Below are positions 1 through 9,757 of a DNA stretch of 64,000 nucleotides, one piece after another; the stretch's first letter is position 1, and every line of letters begins with the position of its first letter. The stretch is from the NCBI RefSeq assembly GCF_022347725.1, contig NZ_JAKRGB010000002.1:248001-312000 (forward strand), in the 5' to 3' direction. Both the position numbers and the translations under genes were made by a program. The notes beneath the pieces are model-generated. The model was not told the DNA's origin and ran no database searches. It saw only the letters and a list, made by a program, of their open reading frames with translations. The stretch comes from Ruegeria sp. Ofav3-42 (lineage in GTDB: Bacteria; Pseudomonadota; Alphaproteobacteria; Rhodobacterales; Rhodobacteraceae).

Positions 1-133
1 ACCGTCCGGTACCTTGTCGCGAGGCGGACAATCTGATCGCTCTGCCGGTCCCATCCAAGCCGGCCCGTGCGCCTCCTGCAGGTGTCTGACTCGTTTCCCT
101 ACCTTATCAGACACTAAGTACAGGAGAGGCGCC

Positions 134-607
134 ATGTCCCTCACATCCAAACTTCTGGCCACCCTGGCCGCTGCAACACTTGCCACTGCCGCTTTTGCGC
201 AGGATACGATCACCGTTGACGACGCTTATGCACGGTCATCGGGCAAGACGGCTAAGGCGGGTGCCGCCTTCATGATGATTCAAAACACCGGGGATGCCGA
301 TGATCGGCTGATCGGTGTGCAATCGGACGCTGCTGCACGGGTCGAATTGCACACCCATATTGTTGACGAAAATGGCGTGGCCAAGATGACTCACGTAGAA
401 GATGGATTCGCAATTCCTGCCGGTGAGACCCACATGCTGAAACGCGGCGGCGACCACGTGATGTTCATGGGCCTGACGGCCCCGTTCGAGCAGGGCGGGA
501 TGGTTCCCGTGAAGTTGATTTTCGAGAATGCGGGCGAGGTAGAGGTCGAGATTCCTGTCGACCTCGAGCGTCAGGACGCTGGCGGTCACGGCACGCATTC
601 TCACTGA
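134..607 (+). CDS. PCu(A)C-type periplasmic copper chaperone
   Basis: A 157-residue protein with an N-terminal signal peptide ending around AFA-QD. Proteins of this family (DUF461) carry Cu(I) in the periplasm and help build the CuA/CuB centres of cytochrome c oxidase. The family's His/Met ligands are visible: LHTH near residue 72, a Met about ten residues later (AKMTH), and GGDHVMFMGL near residue 118, matching the usual HxM motif. The C-terminus is His-rich (HGTHSH), which may add metal ligands. An upstream in-frame ATG at 14 exists, but the AGGAGAG just before 134 and the signal peptide beginning there fix the start at 134. It stands alone here, without a visible oxidase gene or SCO1 partner. 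Confidence 0.88.
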   Translation: MSLTSKLLATLAAATLATAAFAQDTITVDDAYARSSGKTAKAGAAFMMIQNTGDADDRLIGVQSDAAARVELHTHIVDENGVAKMTHVEDGFAIPAGETHMLKRGGDHVMFMGLTAPFEQGGMVPVKLIFENAGEVEVEIPVDLERQDAGGHGTHSH

Positions 608-695
608 AGCAACGCCTGTCTTCAGACCGCTTTGCGGCCGTCATCCATGCGTCAGGCCGGGTTTCACCCGGCCTGTTGTCCTTGTGGGACCGAGA

Positions 696-1304
696 TCAGC
701 GATTGACCACCCGCATGGCCACGCGGTCATGGGCGCGTTTGAATCGCATAGCCAGCCAGAGCATGATTGCGGAAAAGGCTAGCGCAGAGAATGCGATTGC
801 CCAGCCGAGAGCCACCATGCCACTTCCGGGCCAGAACAGTAGCACGAGCCCGATCACAAGCGCTACGATTCCCGAATTGCGTACTGTTGGGGCATCAGGG
901 TGATCTCCCGACATCTGCCGCCATGCCATCAGAGAGCCAATGCCGACGATCAACGCCCAGGCACCCAGCAGGAAAAACGCCAGCCGGGCAACGCCTTCCG
1001 GCCAGATTAGCAGAACCAGCCCGATCAAAAGGGCGCCAACGCCAAAGCCTCCGATCAGCCCGCGCCGTCCGAAGCCCAGCAAGGTCAGGCCACCATCGAG
1101 AACCAGAAGCAACCCAACCAACCGTAGCAACAACGCGATACTTCCTGTCGGCCAGAACAGGGCGGCAATCCCCAATGCACCGGCCAAAATCCCGCGCAGA
1201 AGGAATGTCCACCAAAGGTCGGTCAGCTGATTTCCAAGGGCATCACGATCATCGAGGGTGCCATCGTCAAGGATTTCACCCTGTTGGTTTTGGGGGTCTG
1301 CCAT
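696..1304 (-). CDS. HdeD family (DUF308) membrane protein
   Basis: A 202-residue integral membrane protein with about six predicted membrane helices after a hydrophilic N-terminus of 30 residues. Glycine-rich hydrophobic repeats of the form GLVLLFWPG / GLVLLIWPEG / AALFWPTG recur, as in the DUF308 repeat of HdeD-like proteins. E. coli HdeD is linked to acid resistance; the function in alphaproteobacteria is not established. It ends about 90 bases downstream of the copper chaperone on the opposite strand (convergent) and is followed upstream by the sirtuin gene on the same strand. The family call comes from the repeat pattern; the role is unknown. Confidence 0.75.
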   Translation of the reverse strand: MADPQNQQGEILDDGTLDDRDALGNQLTDLWWTFLLRGILAGALGIAALFWPTGSIALLLRLVGLLLVLDGGLTLLGFGRRGLIGGFGVGALLIGLVLLIWPEGVARLAFFLLGAWALIVGIGSLMAWRQMSGDHPDAPTVRNSGIVALVIGLVLLFWPGSGMVALGWAIAFSALAFSAIMLWLAMRFKRAHDRVAMRVVNR

Positions 1305-1372
1305 CTGGGTCTCCCAGCTTGTTACGCCTTTACTATAAACAGGAAAATCCGCCCGTGTCTGCGGATTTTACC

Positions 1373-2068
1373 TTAGCGTTGGCCCATTAGACGGTCGACC
1401 CAGCGCGGAACGGTTTCGGTGGCGGGGCCCAGTATGACTTCGTCGAAACTCGACGCGCCGGTTGAAGGGGCGAGATTCAGTTCAACTGTTCTGGCACCCG
1501 CCATAGCGGCCTCATGCACGAAGGCTGCCGCGGGATAGACCTGACCTGAAGTGCCGATGGCGGCAAACAGGCGAGCCCCGGCCAGATGGTCGTAAATGTC
1601 GTCCATGTGGTAAGGCATCTCTCCGAACCAGACCACATCTGGTCGCGCTGTCGGGGCCGCGCAAGCGGGGCAGGGCTCCCCTACTGCCATTTCTGGCGGT
1701 GCGGTCCAATGGTGGTTACAGGCCGCGCAGAGCGCGCCTGCCAGTGTGCCGTGCATGTGAATTACGTCCCTGGCGCCGCCGCCTTCATGCAGGCTGTCGA
1801 CGTTTTGAGTGACGATCACAACCTCGCCGGGCCAGTCACGTTGCAGCCTCGCAATCGCTTCGTGAGCTTCATTGGGTTGCGCCTTGGCGGCTTGCGCCCG
1901 ACGGGCGTTATAGAACCCGTGTACCAGCTGCGGATCGCGGGCAAATCCTTCTGGGGTGGCAACGTCTTCGATCCGGTGCTGCGCCCACAGGCCTCCTTCA
2001 TCGCGGAACGTGCCCAGCCCGCTTTCGGCGGAAATCCCGGCCCCTGTCAGAATGACGATCTTTTCCAT
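1373..2068 (-). CDS. cobB: NAD-dependent protein deacylase (Sir2/CobB)
   Basis: A 231-residue sirtuin that removes acyl groups from lysines using NAD+. The NAD-binding signature GAGISAESGLGTFRDEGGLW lies at the N-terminus, followed by TQNVDSLHEGGG and the catalytic His in HMHG. Two CxxC pairs (CAAC and CPAC) form the zinc-binding module, and a C-terminal GTSGQVYPAA loop follows. The residues that select desuccinylase activity in class III sirtuins appear as YNARRAQ. The start is the Met of MEKIVILTGAG; a 40-residue upstream extension has no family similarity. It is divergent from the phosphatase gene at 2097, with only 28 bases between the two starts, so both promoters must be compact or overlap the neighbouring gene. 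Confidence 0.9.
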   Translation of the reverse strand: MEKIVILTGAGISAESGLGTFRDEGGLWAQHRIEDVATPEGFARDPQLVHGFYNARRAQAAKAQPNEAHEAIARLQRDWPGEVVIVTQNVDSLHEGGGARDVIHMHGTLAGALCAACNHHWTAPPEMAVGEPCPACAAPTARPDVVWFGEMPYHMDDIYDHLAGARLFAAIGTSGQVYPAAAFVHEAAMAGARTVELNLAPSTGASSFDEVILGPATETVPRWVDRLMGQR

Positions 2069-2096
2069 CTCAACCCTTCGCGTTACACAATGGTTC

Positions 2097-2540
2097 ATGA
2101 CCCACCGTATCCTGTTCGTCTGTCTGGGCAATATCTGCCGTTCCCCCGCGGCCGAGGGCGTCTTTCGCGCCCGCGCGCCCCACCACAATACCGACAGTGC
2201 CGGAACCTCTGGTTGGCATATCGGAGAACCGCCTTATGGCCCGATGCAAAAGGCTGCGCGGGCGCGAGGGATAGAGTTGAACGACCTGCGAGCGCGTCAA
2301 TTCGTGGCCGGGGATTTTGACCGGTTCGATCTGATCATAGGCATGGATGCCAACAATATTGCCGATATCGAGGACTTGCGGCCTGCAGGCAACGAGACCC
2401 CGGTTCGTTTGCTGACGGATTTTGCGCCACAGATTGGCGCTGACCACGTGCCCGACCCGTACTATACCCGTGATTTCGACGGCGCGCTGGACCTGATCGA
2501 GGTGGCGGTCGAGGGTCTTGATGCCCATTTGCGCGGCTAG
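2097..2540 (+). CDS. Low-molecular-weight protein-tyrosine phosphatase
   Basis: A 147-residue cytoplasmic phosphatase. The P-loop CX5R motif is at residues 9-15 (CLGNICRSP) immediately after the start MTHRILFV, and the general acid Asp is in the late VPDPYY motif, which is the normal position for this family. Members dephosphorylate tyrosine phosphate and sometimes regulate exopolysaccharide kinases; no such kinase gene is nearby. The ATG at 2097 is chosen because the P-loop must sit close to the N-terminus; the longer reading frame from 1956 overlaps the divergent sirtuin gene. Its stop codon overlaps the stop of the LysR gene by four bases (convergent). Confidence 0.9.
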   Translation: MTHRILFVCLGNICRSPAAEGVFRARAPHHNTDSAGTSGWHIGEPPYGPMQKAARARGIELNDLRARQFVAGDFDRFDLIIGMDANNIADIEDLRPAGNETPVRLLTDFAPQIGADHVPDPYYTRDFDGALDLIEVAVEGLDAHLRG

Positions 2541-3478
2541 TTCATCAGCTTCAATCGGTTGTTCAGCCACGGTAATTGTGCCAGCGCCGGGTCGACGATC
2601 TGACTGCCCATCAGGCGGCGCATCATCCCGGCGACCTCTTGCGGAACCTGGTCGGACCAGTCTGTGCGGGTGAATAGAGATATCGTTCGCGAAACGTCTC
2701 CGATTGGGGCGGGGTGCGCCTCAAGCCCGTCATGAAAACGCGCCGCCCGCATAAATCCCAACGGTGTCGTGATAGCCCAGCCGAGGCCGCGTGCAACCAT
2801 CGCCATCAGTGCCAAGTGCGAGCCGATCTCGAAACGCTCTTCGAACTCCAGCTGCTGCCGCGCCAGATGTGCCTCGATCTGGCGGCTGATCAGTTGCTCG
2901 CGCGCATAGCGCAAGAAGGGCAGTTCCTGCATGGCGTTCTCAATCCCTTTGGGTGTCACCAGAATAAACGGGTCACGCACAAGCGGATACTCAACGACGC
3001 CCTCGAGCACCTCGCCACTATGGGCTGATACCACCAGATGAAGACGCTGGGCTTCAAGTTCCTCGAACAGATCAAGGCTGGGCAGGGTGATCAGTTTGAA
3101 CTTTGACCGCGTCAGACTTTCAGCCAGCAGTGTCGCGAGGCGCGGCGTCAGGTCATTGTCGAAATCGTCGATCAGGCCGATGGACAGGGTTGCAAGGTGG
3201 CCAAGGTCCATCACGGTCAACTCACTCTGCGCCATCTGCAGCTCGGCCAGAACTGCCTCGGTTCGCGCCAGAAAGCTGCGCCCGGCTTGTGTCAGACGCA
3301 TCGGGCGCCGTCCGTGGTCCACCAGATCGGTGCCCAACGCATTTTCCAGATTGCGCAATTGTTGGGAAACCGATGGCTGACTGAGCCCCGTGATTTCGGC
3401 GGCTTGCGCCACCGAACCCGTCCGCGCCAGTGCCTCGAACACTTCGAGACCACGCAGGGTCAGCCCTTTCATAACCAT
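2537..3478 (-). CDS. LysR-family transcriptional regulator
   Basis: A 313-residue regulator with the typical N-terminal winged helix-turn-helix (LEVFEALARTGSVAQAAEITGLSQPSVSQQL) over residues 8-65 and a C-terminal periplasmic-binding-like effector domain. LysR proteins usually activate a divergent operon in response to a small ligand. Here the gene upstream (3543) is on the same strand and the gene downstream is convergent, so the target is not apparent from context. The start could be at 3478 or two codons later at 3472 (MKGL). The ligand is unknown. Confidence 0.85.
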   Translation of the reverse strand: MVMKGLTLRGLEVFEALARTGSVAQAAEITGLSQPSVSQQLRNLENALGTDLVDHGRRPMRLTQAGRSFLARTEAVLAELQMAQSELTVMDLGHLATLSIGLIDDFDNDLTPRLATLLAESLTRSKFKLITLPSLDLFEELEAQRLHLVVSAHSGEVLEGVVEYPLVRDPFILVTPKGIENAMQELPFLRYAREQLISRQIEAHLARQQLEFEERFEIGSHLALMAMVARGLGWAITTPLGFMRAARFHDGLEAHPAPIGDVSRTISLFTRTDWSDQVPQEVAGMMRRLMGSQIVDPALAQLPWLNNRLKLMN

Positions 3479-3542
3479 TTGACATACCTTTCGCTGCGCC
3501 TTTTCTGAGGCGCAGCGTTGATCAGGTCAAGGATTGATCAGA

Positions 3543-3851
3543 CTAGCTGCAGATCGCCTGCGCCATCTGGCCGAAGTTCTGATAGCGATCCCACAGCGCA
3601 TCATCGCGCGCGGATTTCGACATCTTGAGCTCTTGCGCCTGATGCGGGTCTTTGAACCACTTTGCAACGGTCTTCTGATCGCTGCGGGTCAATGCCTGAT
3701 TGGCCACCCGCTGAATGCAACTGCACCGATCCCGCGTCGCCGCCGAGCGATCCGACGCCAGACACGCCCGTTTGATCTGCGCCGCGTCCACAACCGGAGC
3801 TATTGCTGTCAGCGATGCCGCACAAAATGCGATTAGGAGGAACTGTTTCAT
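3543..3851 (-). CDS. Small secreted protein, unknown function
   Basis: About 102 residues. A clear signal peptide (MKQFLLIAFCAASLTAIAPVVDAA) precedes a small polar domain with cysteines arranged as CLASD...RCSC and a terminal AIC, which could form disulfides in the periplasm. A Trp/Phe-containing segment (KWFKDPHQAQELKMS) looks like the conserved core. I do not recognise a named domain. The GAGG upstream is better spaced for the ATG at 3851 than for the one at 3857, so 3851 is preferred. It lies upstream of the LysR gene on the same strand, with about 65 bases between them. Confidence 0.6.
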   Translation of the reverse strand: MKQFLLIAFCAASLTAIAPVVDAAQIKRACLASDRSAATRDRCSCIQRVANQALTRSDQKTVAKWFKDPHQAQELKMSKSARDDALWDRYQNFGQMAQAICS

Positions 3852-4050
3852 GCTCATGCCTCGTTTTTGCCTGCCCGGACGGGTCTTCTGCCCCTCTCGG
3901 TCTGCGGCGGAGTATGAATCAAAGTGGATTCGGGATCAATCGGGAGGTGCGAAAAAGTGATTGTACTGGCTGGGAATGTCGCGTTTTGTGCCACGGTACT
4001 AATTTTGAGAATTTGACCAGCTTGGTAGCTTAGGGGCGGAAATCATCAAG

Positions 4051-4896
4051 ATGCAAAAAACAGACAAAGAGGCTTTGTACGCTGAATGGGCGCGTGAACT
4101 TTCGGAATCTGAACTCAATGCGGTTGTAGATGATGCAAAGAGAACCGGTATCTTGCTTGTCAAATCGCCCAACAGAGACGTGACAGGAGCGCCGGGATGT
4201 TGGCTTGGTGGCGAACCTCACTTGCCGCCAGAAATTGAGTGGCCTTATTTCGAAGAAAATGGAGTTCCTCAGGCTCCGATGCATTTTCTCGCCCAGATCA
4301 ATCTCGCTGAGCTGCCACCGGAATCGGTTGAGCTGGGATTGCCCCAAACGGGTACGCTGTTTTTCTTCTATGATACAATTGTCGCACCGCTTGGCTCGCT
4401 GGATAGTGGTGGATCAAAGGTGATCTATGTACAGGAAGATGTTAGCGGGATTTCGCCTCGACAGACGCCAGAGATGCCAACCGTAGATGAAACATCTCTC
4501 GCTTCGTTTTGGTACATCGACCGCCCGACAAAAGGCTACCGGCAATGGAATATTTCATTCCACAAATTTGAAGGAATCAACACAGGGCAGGTCAACCGCT
4601 ATGCTTCCCAAGCAACTTTGGATGCCTCAGGTAGAATCCGAAGAAAACTGAACAAGCACCTCACTGATTTCTTGGCTTCTGGTGTGGATCGCCGGAACCC
4701 TATGCCAAGGATCACCATCAACTATCTTTTGGGCGGGACAGAGTTAAGTAGTGATCGATCGGCAATCCCGCTTCTTACGTTAGAGGAAGATCGAGACATT
4801 GACTTCGAACATGCAGGTGCGATCCTCACATTTTGGATCGAAGTAGAAGATTTGCGCCAAGGCCGGTTCGATCGGGTCTTCCTGACTGAAAGATAG
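4051..4896 (+). CDS. DUF1963 (YwqG-like) protein
   Basis: A 281-residue soluble protein. The pattern [18 protein letters not shown] followed by [15 protein letters not shown] and GTLFFFYD is the hallmark of the DUF1963/YwqG fold, whose function is unknown. No signal peptide or membrane segment is seen. Base composition is visibly more AT-rich than the adjacent lepA, which suggests acquisition. It ends about 60 bases before the lepA start on the same strand and may be read into lepA. The family assignment is fairly secure; the function is not known. Confidence 0.75.
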   Translation: MQKTDKEALYAEWARELSESELNAVVDDAKRTGILLVKSPNRDVTGAPGCWLGGEPHLPPEIEWPYFEENGVPQAPMHFLAQINLAELPPESVELGLPQTGTLFFFYDTIVAPLGSLDSGGSKVIYVQEDVSGISPRQTPEMPTVDETSLASFWYIDRPTKGYRQWNISFHKFEGINTGQVNRYASQATLDASGRIRRKLNKHLTDFLASGVDRRNPMPRITINYLLGGTELSSDRSAIPLLTLEEDRDIDFEHAGAILTFWIEVEDLRQGRFDRVFLTER

Positions 4897-4955
4897 GGGC
4901 TGGGGCAAGCCAATCCACCTTGACCAACCCACGATTCCTCTACATATCCCCTTCC

Positions 4956-6747
<1,792 letters not shown>

Positions 6748-6755
<8 letters not shown>

Positions 6756-6770
6756 AAGCTGGCTGTTTTT
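6748..6770 (+). terminator. Possible intrinsic terminator of lepA
   Basis: A short stem ACAGC (6748-6752) pairs with GCTGT (6762-6766) and is followed by a run of T to 6770. The stem starts just before the lepA stop codon. Only five base pairs, so this is tentative. Confidence 0.35.
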
Positions 6771-6838
6771 ACGGCGGGTGGGCGGAAGCGGTTGGCGCGG
6801 CCAACTGCGTGCCCACACGGTGGGGTAAGGGAATGACC

Positions 6839-7765
6839 TTATGGGCTAAGTACTGTTTTGCCGCTTTCATCTCTTACAACATACTGCCCTCCCTCGACGC
6901 CAACTGTAGCCGTTGATCCACTGTCAACCGTCCAGTGTAATTGTTTCCCGGTCCAAACCAGAGTGTTGTCTGTTAGGCTTGGCTTAGCGTAGTCAATTCG
7001 ATTTATTTCAAAGCTTTCTTCCGACTTACGCCGGAAGTGGATTTCTTCGACGCAATCTGGGATTAGGTGCCTATTCGCATAACTTGGGATCATCGCCACA
7101 TTTGGACCACGGCCTGTTGCTTGTACGCTTGGGTAGATTATGCAGCCCAGCCCCTCTCCTTCTTTGGGTGTAATTGGAAAACCGTCATTGGCTTCTTCGG
7201 AAAGGCTTCCAGAGAGAGCCTTTTCTGCAATTGCTGCGGTTACTTTATAGTCGTTTGAGTAAGTTTCGTGTACACGACCCACGAATTTTGTTTCGATGAA
7301 TGTGTCAACGATTGCTTGTGTTCTACTCGTATCCATTTCAGCCTGGTTTTCTTTCGGTAGAAGTTCGACCGCAAAGAAACCTTCGGGTGCCACCCACCTT
7401 GAAACGAATATCTTTCCGTCGGATGTGTCCGGTCCAATTACTTCCGCAAAAATGGCCCCAAGAACGAAACCACCATAAAACATGGGATTGCCGGGCGAGT
7501 TGCAGCGTTGAAAACCTTTAACTGCTTCGGCTGGTGGTGCTTTTAGTTCATCAATGCTGCTGGGTTTTCCTGCCATCACACGTCCCCGATAGATCATTTG
7601 ATCTTGGGCTAAAGACATTCCTTTGAGGGCGTAACCTTGAAATAGCTCGTTTATTTGGGACTGTAGAGTCTTGTAGTTTGATCGATCTAAATGTGCAGAG
7701 TTTATTGCAGTAATCAGTTGTCGCGCGCGATGCGTTGAGATGCTTGAGCGTTTCAATTTCTTCAC
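6839..7765 (-). CDS. Orphan RES-domain protein (possible NAD+-degrading toxin family)
   Basis: A 308-residue protein whose middle part looks like a RES domain: YRGR with Arg60, the loop FQRCNSPGNPMFYGG at 85-99, Glu108 in the following helix, and IIYPS at 209-213, which together resemble the conserved Arg-Glu-Ser set. RES toxins of ResXre systems degrade NAD+. Residues 1-50 and the C-terminal 80 residues lie outside the domain. No Xre-type antitoxin gene is adjacent on either side; lepA is convergent and the upstream region is gene-free. The DNA is clearly AT-richer than its surroundings, which suggests transfer. Toxicity is inferred from the family, and the domain call itself rests on motif resemblance. 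Confidence 0.55.
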   Translation of the reverse strand: MKKLKRSSISTHRARQLITAINSAHLDRSNYKTLQSQINELFQGYALKGMSLAQDQMIYRGRVMAGKPSSIDELKAPPAEAVKGFQRCNSPGNPMFYGGFVLGAIFAEVIGPDTSDGKIFVSRWVAPEGFFAVELLPKENQAEMDTSRTQAIVDTFIETKFVGRVHETYSNDYKVTAAIAEKALSGSLSEEANDGFPITPKEGEGLGCIIYPSVQATGRGPNVAMIPSYANRHLIPDCVEEIHFRRKSEESFEINRIDYAKPSLTDNTLVWTGKQLHWTVDSGSTATVGVEGGQYVVRDESGKTVLSP

Positions 7766-8149
7766 TCTTTCAATAATTTAACGCCAGATGACACTAGGCC
7801 GAGGCATCTTGCAAGTCGTATTGGTCTTGAGTTTGGCTACAGTGTTTGCTTTGCGTTTCAACCCACTCGCCTGGCGGCACCGCCGGGCCGCGCCGACCCG
7901 CCCCCATGGGGCGGCGCGTTTGCGCCTCCCCTCGGGTCGGCGCTGCCCTCAGCTCTGCAGATTAAACGCTGCAAACGCTTTTACGCCCCGAGCCTCCGCC
8001 CGTTCGGCCCTGAAACGGTCCACAGGACCGTTTCCGAGATGAGCCTCTCCCCCTCTGACCCGCACCGCCCAACCCTCAAATTTCTGAAACCCCGCAATAA
8101 GTGATACACTCCCCTCATTCCAAACAAGTTTTTCATAGGGGGAAGTGTT
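7766..8149. other. Gene-free stretch with strong inverted repeats
   Basis: No convincing gene is seen. The main feature is a GC-rich palindromic block: an 11-bp outer stem (7890-7900 with 7933-7943) encloses a CCCCATGGGG palindrome (7902-7911) and a GGCGC-GTTT-GCGCC hairpin (7913-7926). A short reading frame from 7788 to 8042 runs through this block and looks like chance. Confidence 0.5.
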
Positions 8150-8503
8150 ATGGACCCGCAGCTGCGTTCTCAGATTTCGATGCATCGTCTCGACCACTAT
8201 TACGACATCATGCGCACCTCGATCTTTGCCTTTGTCGGCCTTGCCGCGATCATCGGGTTTGGTCCCGAGGGGCTTGCTCTGCCGTTGATCGTGTTGGTGA
8301 TTGGGGTGACGGCCTATGGTGTTCTTGCGGGCAAGACCGCGCTTGAGGACGTCGAAAACCTGCGTGGCGACATGGACGACGCTTTTGCGAACAGCAGTTT
8401 TGGCCGCGGGATAAAGGCGCGAAATTTGAAAGGGCTGATCCTGACGTCGAACGTTTTGCTGGGCTTAATCGGATTGGCCGAACTCATCGCGATCGTGCTG
8501 TGA
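8150..8503 (+). CDS. Small membrane protein, unknown function
   Basis: 117 residues with two hydrophobic segments near the N-terminus (SIFAFVGLAAIIGFG and LALPLIVLVIGVTAYGVLAG), a central acidic/polar stretch (EDVENLRGDMDDAF), and a C-terminal hydrophobic helix (LTSNVLLGLIGLAELIAIVL). A GGGGGAAG ribosome-binding site lies just before the ATG. Probably three membrane spans with the polar loop on one side. I do not recognise the family. It is monocistronic by spacing. Confidence 0.65.
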   Translation: MDPQLRSQISMHRLDHYYDIMRTSIFAFVGLAAIIGFGPEGLALPLIVLVIGVTAYGVLAGKTALEDVENLRGDMDDAFANSSFGRGIKARNLKGLILTSNVLLGLIGLAELIAIVL

Positions 8504-8639
8504 CCAGTCCGTCAGCAATCTGACAGTTTTAGACCGATACATCGCAATGTGTTATTGTGTCCGGGGGAGCCGCGTTCAAGCGGATTCAATGATTGTTCAG
8601 ACGCTTGCAACGCCCGAACCTCAGAAAAGAGAGGGTATT

Positions 8640-9125
8640 ATGCACAAGTTCTTTGAAGCAACTGCCGTCACTATCTTTGGCATCGCTTCGTCCACCGCCT
8701 CAGCAAATGCGGAAACGTATGACGCTGCGGGCAAGGGGATGGGGGTGAATTCGAACAAGGTCATCGAAATCTCGGACGGCCATGCCGTGGTGAACACGCA
8801 GACCGGATATGACAGTTTCGAAGTTGCCGCCGGTCATCCGCTGGAAGGGGCAAGTGGCGCGTGTTTCGGTGCGCTGCTGATTAATGGGGCCGGGGTCTCG
8901 GGCACTGGGAACTGCGTGTTCGAAACCGCATCGGGGGAAAAGGCGGTGATGACCTGGACGGCCACGGGATTTGGTGCGGACGGTGCTCTGACCGGCGACT
9001 GGACCGTGTCCGGAGGTTCGGGTGGATGGGCCAGTGCAACGGGCGGCGGAACATTTTCTTCGCTGACTGATCCCGACACCAAGAAATTCGTAAACACGAT
9101 CACTGGCAACATCACGGTCGAATAA
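8640..9125 (+). CDS. Secreted glycine-rich protein, unknown function
   Basis: 161 residues. A signal-peptide-like N-terminus (MHKFFEATAVTIFGIASSTASANA) is followed by a Gly/Thr/Ser-rich beta-type domain with two cysteines (GACFGALL and GNCVFET), which may form a disulfide, and a strand-rich end (GDWTVSGGSGGWASATGGGTF). The latter resembles sequences seen in small periplasmic beta-sandwich proteins, but I cannot name the family. An AGAGAGGG site precedes the ATG at 8640; the longer frame from 8547 has no signal peptide and is rejected. The next gene downstream also encodes a small exported protein. Confidence 0.6.
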   Translation: MHKFFEATAVTIFGIASSTASANAETYDAAGKGMGVNSNKVIEISDGHAVVNTQTGYDSFEVAAGHPLEGASGACFGALLINGAGVSGTGNCVFETASGEKAVMTWTATGFGADGALTGDWTVSGGSGGWASATGGGTFSSLTDPDTKKFVNTITGNITVE

Positions 9126-9307
9126 TTGCGTTGAACAGCATTGTCTGAGGGCAGGGGCGCGCAGTTTTGTGTGCCCCTGGACACGCCCGGCGTCTGAGTG
9201 TTGCGTTAACCCACTGTGAAGTTTCCCTTAGGTAAGTTGCAACGCGGTCACACCCTCCCAATCTGTTCAGCAGGCCAGCAACGGCCCTGATCTCAGGAGG
9301 AGAGCCA

Positions 9308-9757
9308 ATGACCAGATATTTGACTGCCGGAGCAGCCGCTCTGGCCACGACCCTCACCCTTGGAACGGCCGCGCTGGCCGACAATACCCCGGACCTGCGG
9401 GGCACATGGCTAGGGTCTTATACGACCGTATCGCCAAGCCACTACCAGAGGGGAGAGGAACCTCGGTTCAATCAGGCCGAGTGGATGCTGGATGTCCAGA
9501 TTCAGGAAGACAATGTCTTTTGGGGTCCCAGCAAGTGGCGCCGGGATGGCGACACCGAATGGAATGAAAACGAAGCCACCGGAACTATCAGCCTGGATGG
9601 CTCGGGTTCGATTGGTATCGTCGAAACCTCACCGATGGTGATCGGCGCGAATGCGTTGATCGATGCACGGTACGAAGACGGCAAGATCTTTGCCGATTTC
9701 CGTAGCCTGCGTAACGGAACGACTTACAGCACCGTTCTGGAACGACAGGTGAACTGA
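9308..9757 (+). CDS. Exported protein, unknown function
   Basis: 149 residues with a clear signal peptide (MTRYLTAGAAALATTLTLGTAALA) and a mature part beginning DNTPDLRGTWLGSY. The motif GTWxGxY followed by strand-rich sequence ending in TVLERQ suggests a small lipocalin-like or beta-barrel domain, which I infer only from the pattern. An AGGAGGAGAG ribosome-binding site sits 5-6 bases ahead of the ATG. It may share regulation with the exported protein at 8640, from which it is separated by about 180 bases. Confidence 0.65.
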   Translation: MTRYLTAGAAALATTLTLGTAALADNTPDLRGTWLGSYTTVSPSHYQRGEEPRFNQAEWMLDVQIQEDNVFWGPSKWRRDGDTEWNENEATGTISLDGSGSIGIVETSPMVIGANALIDARYEDGKIFADFRSLRNGTTYSTVLERQVN

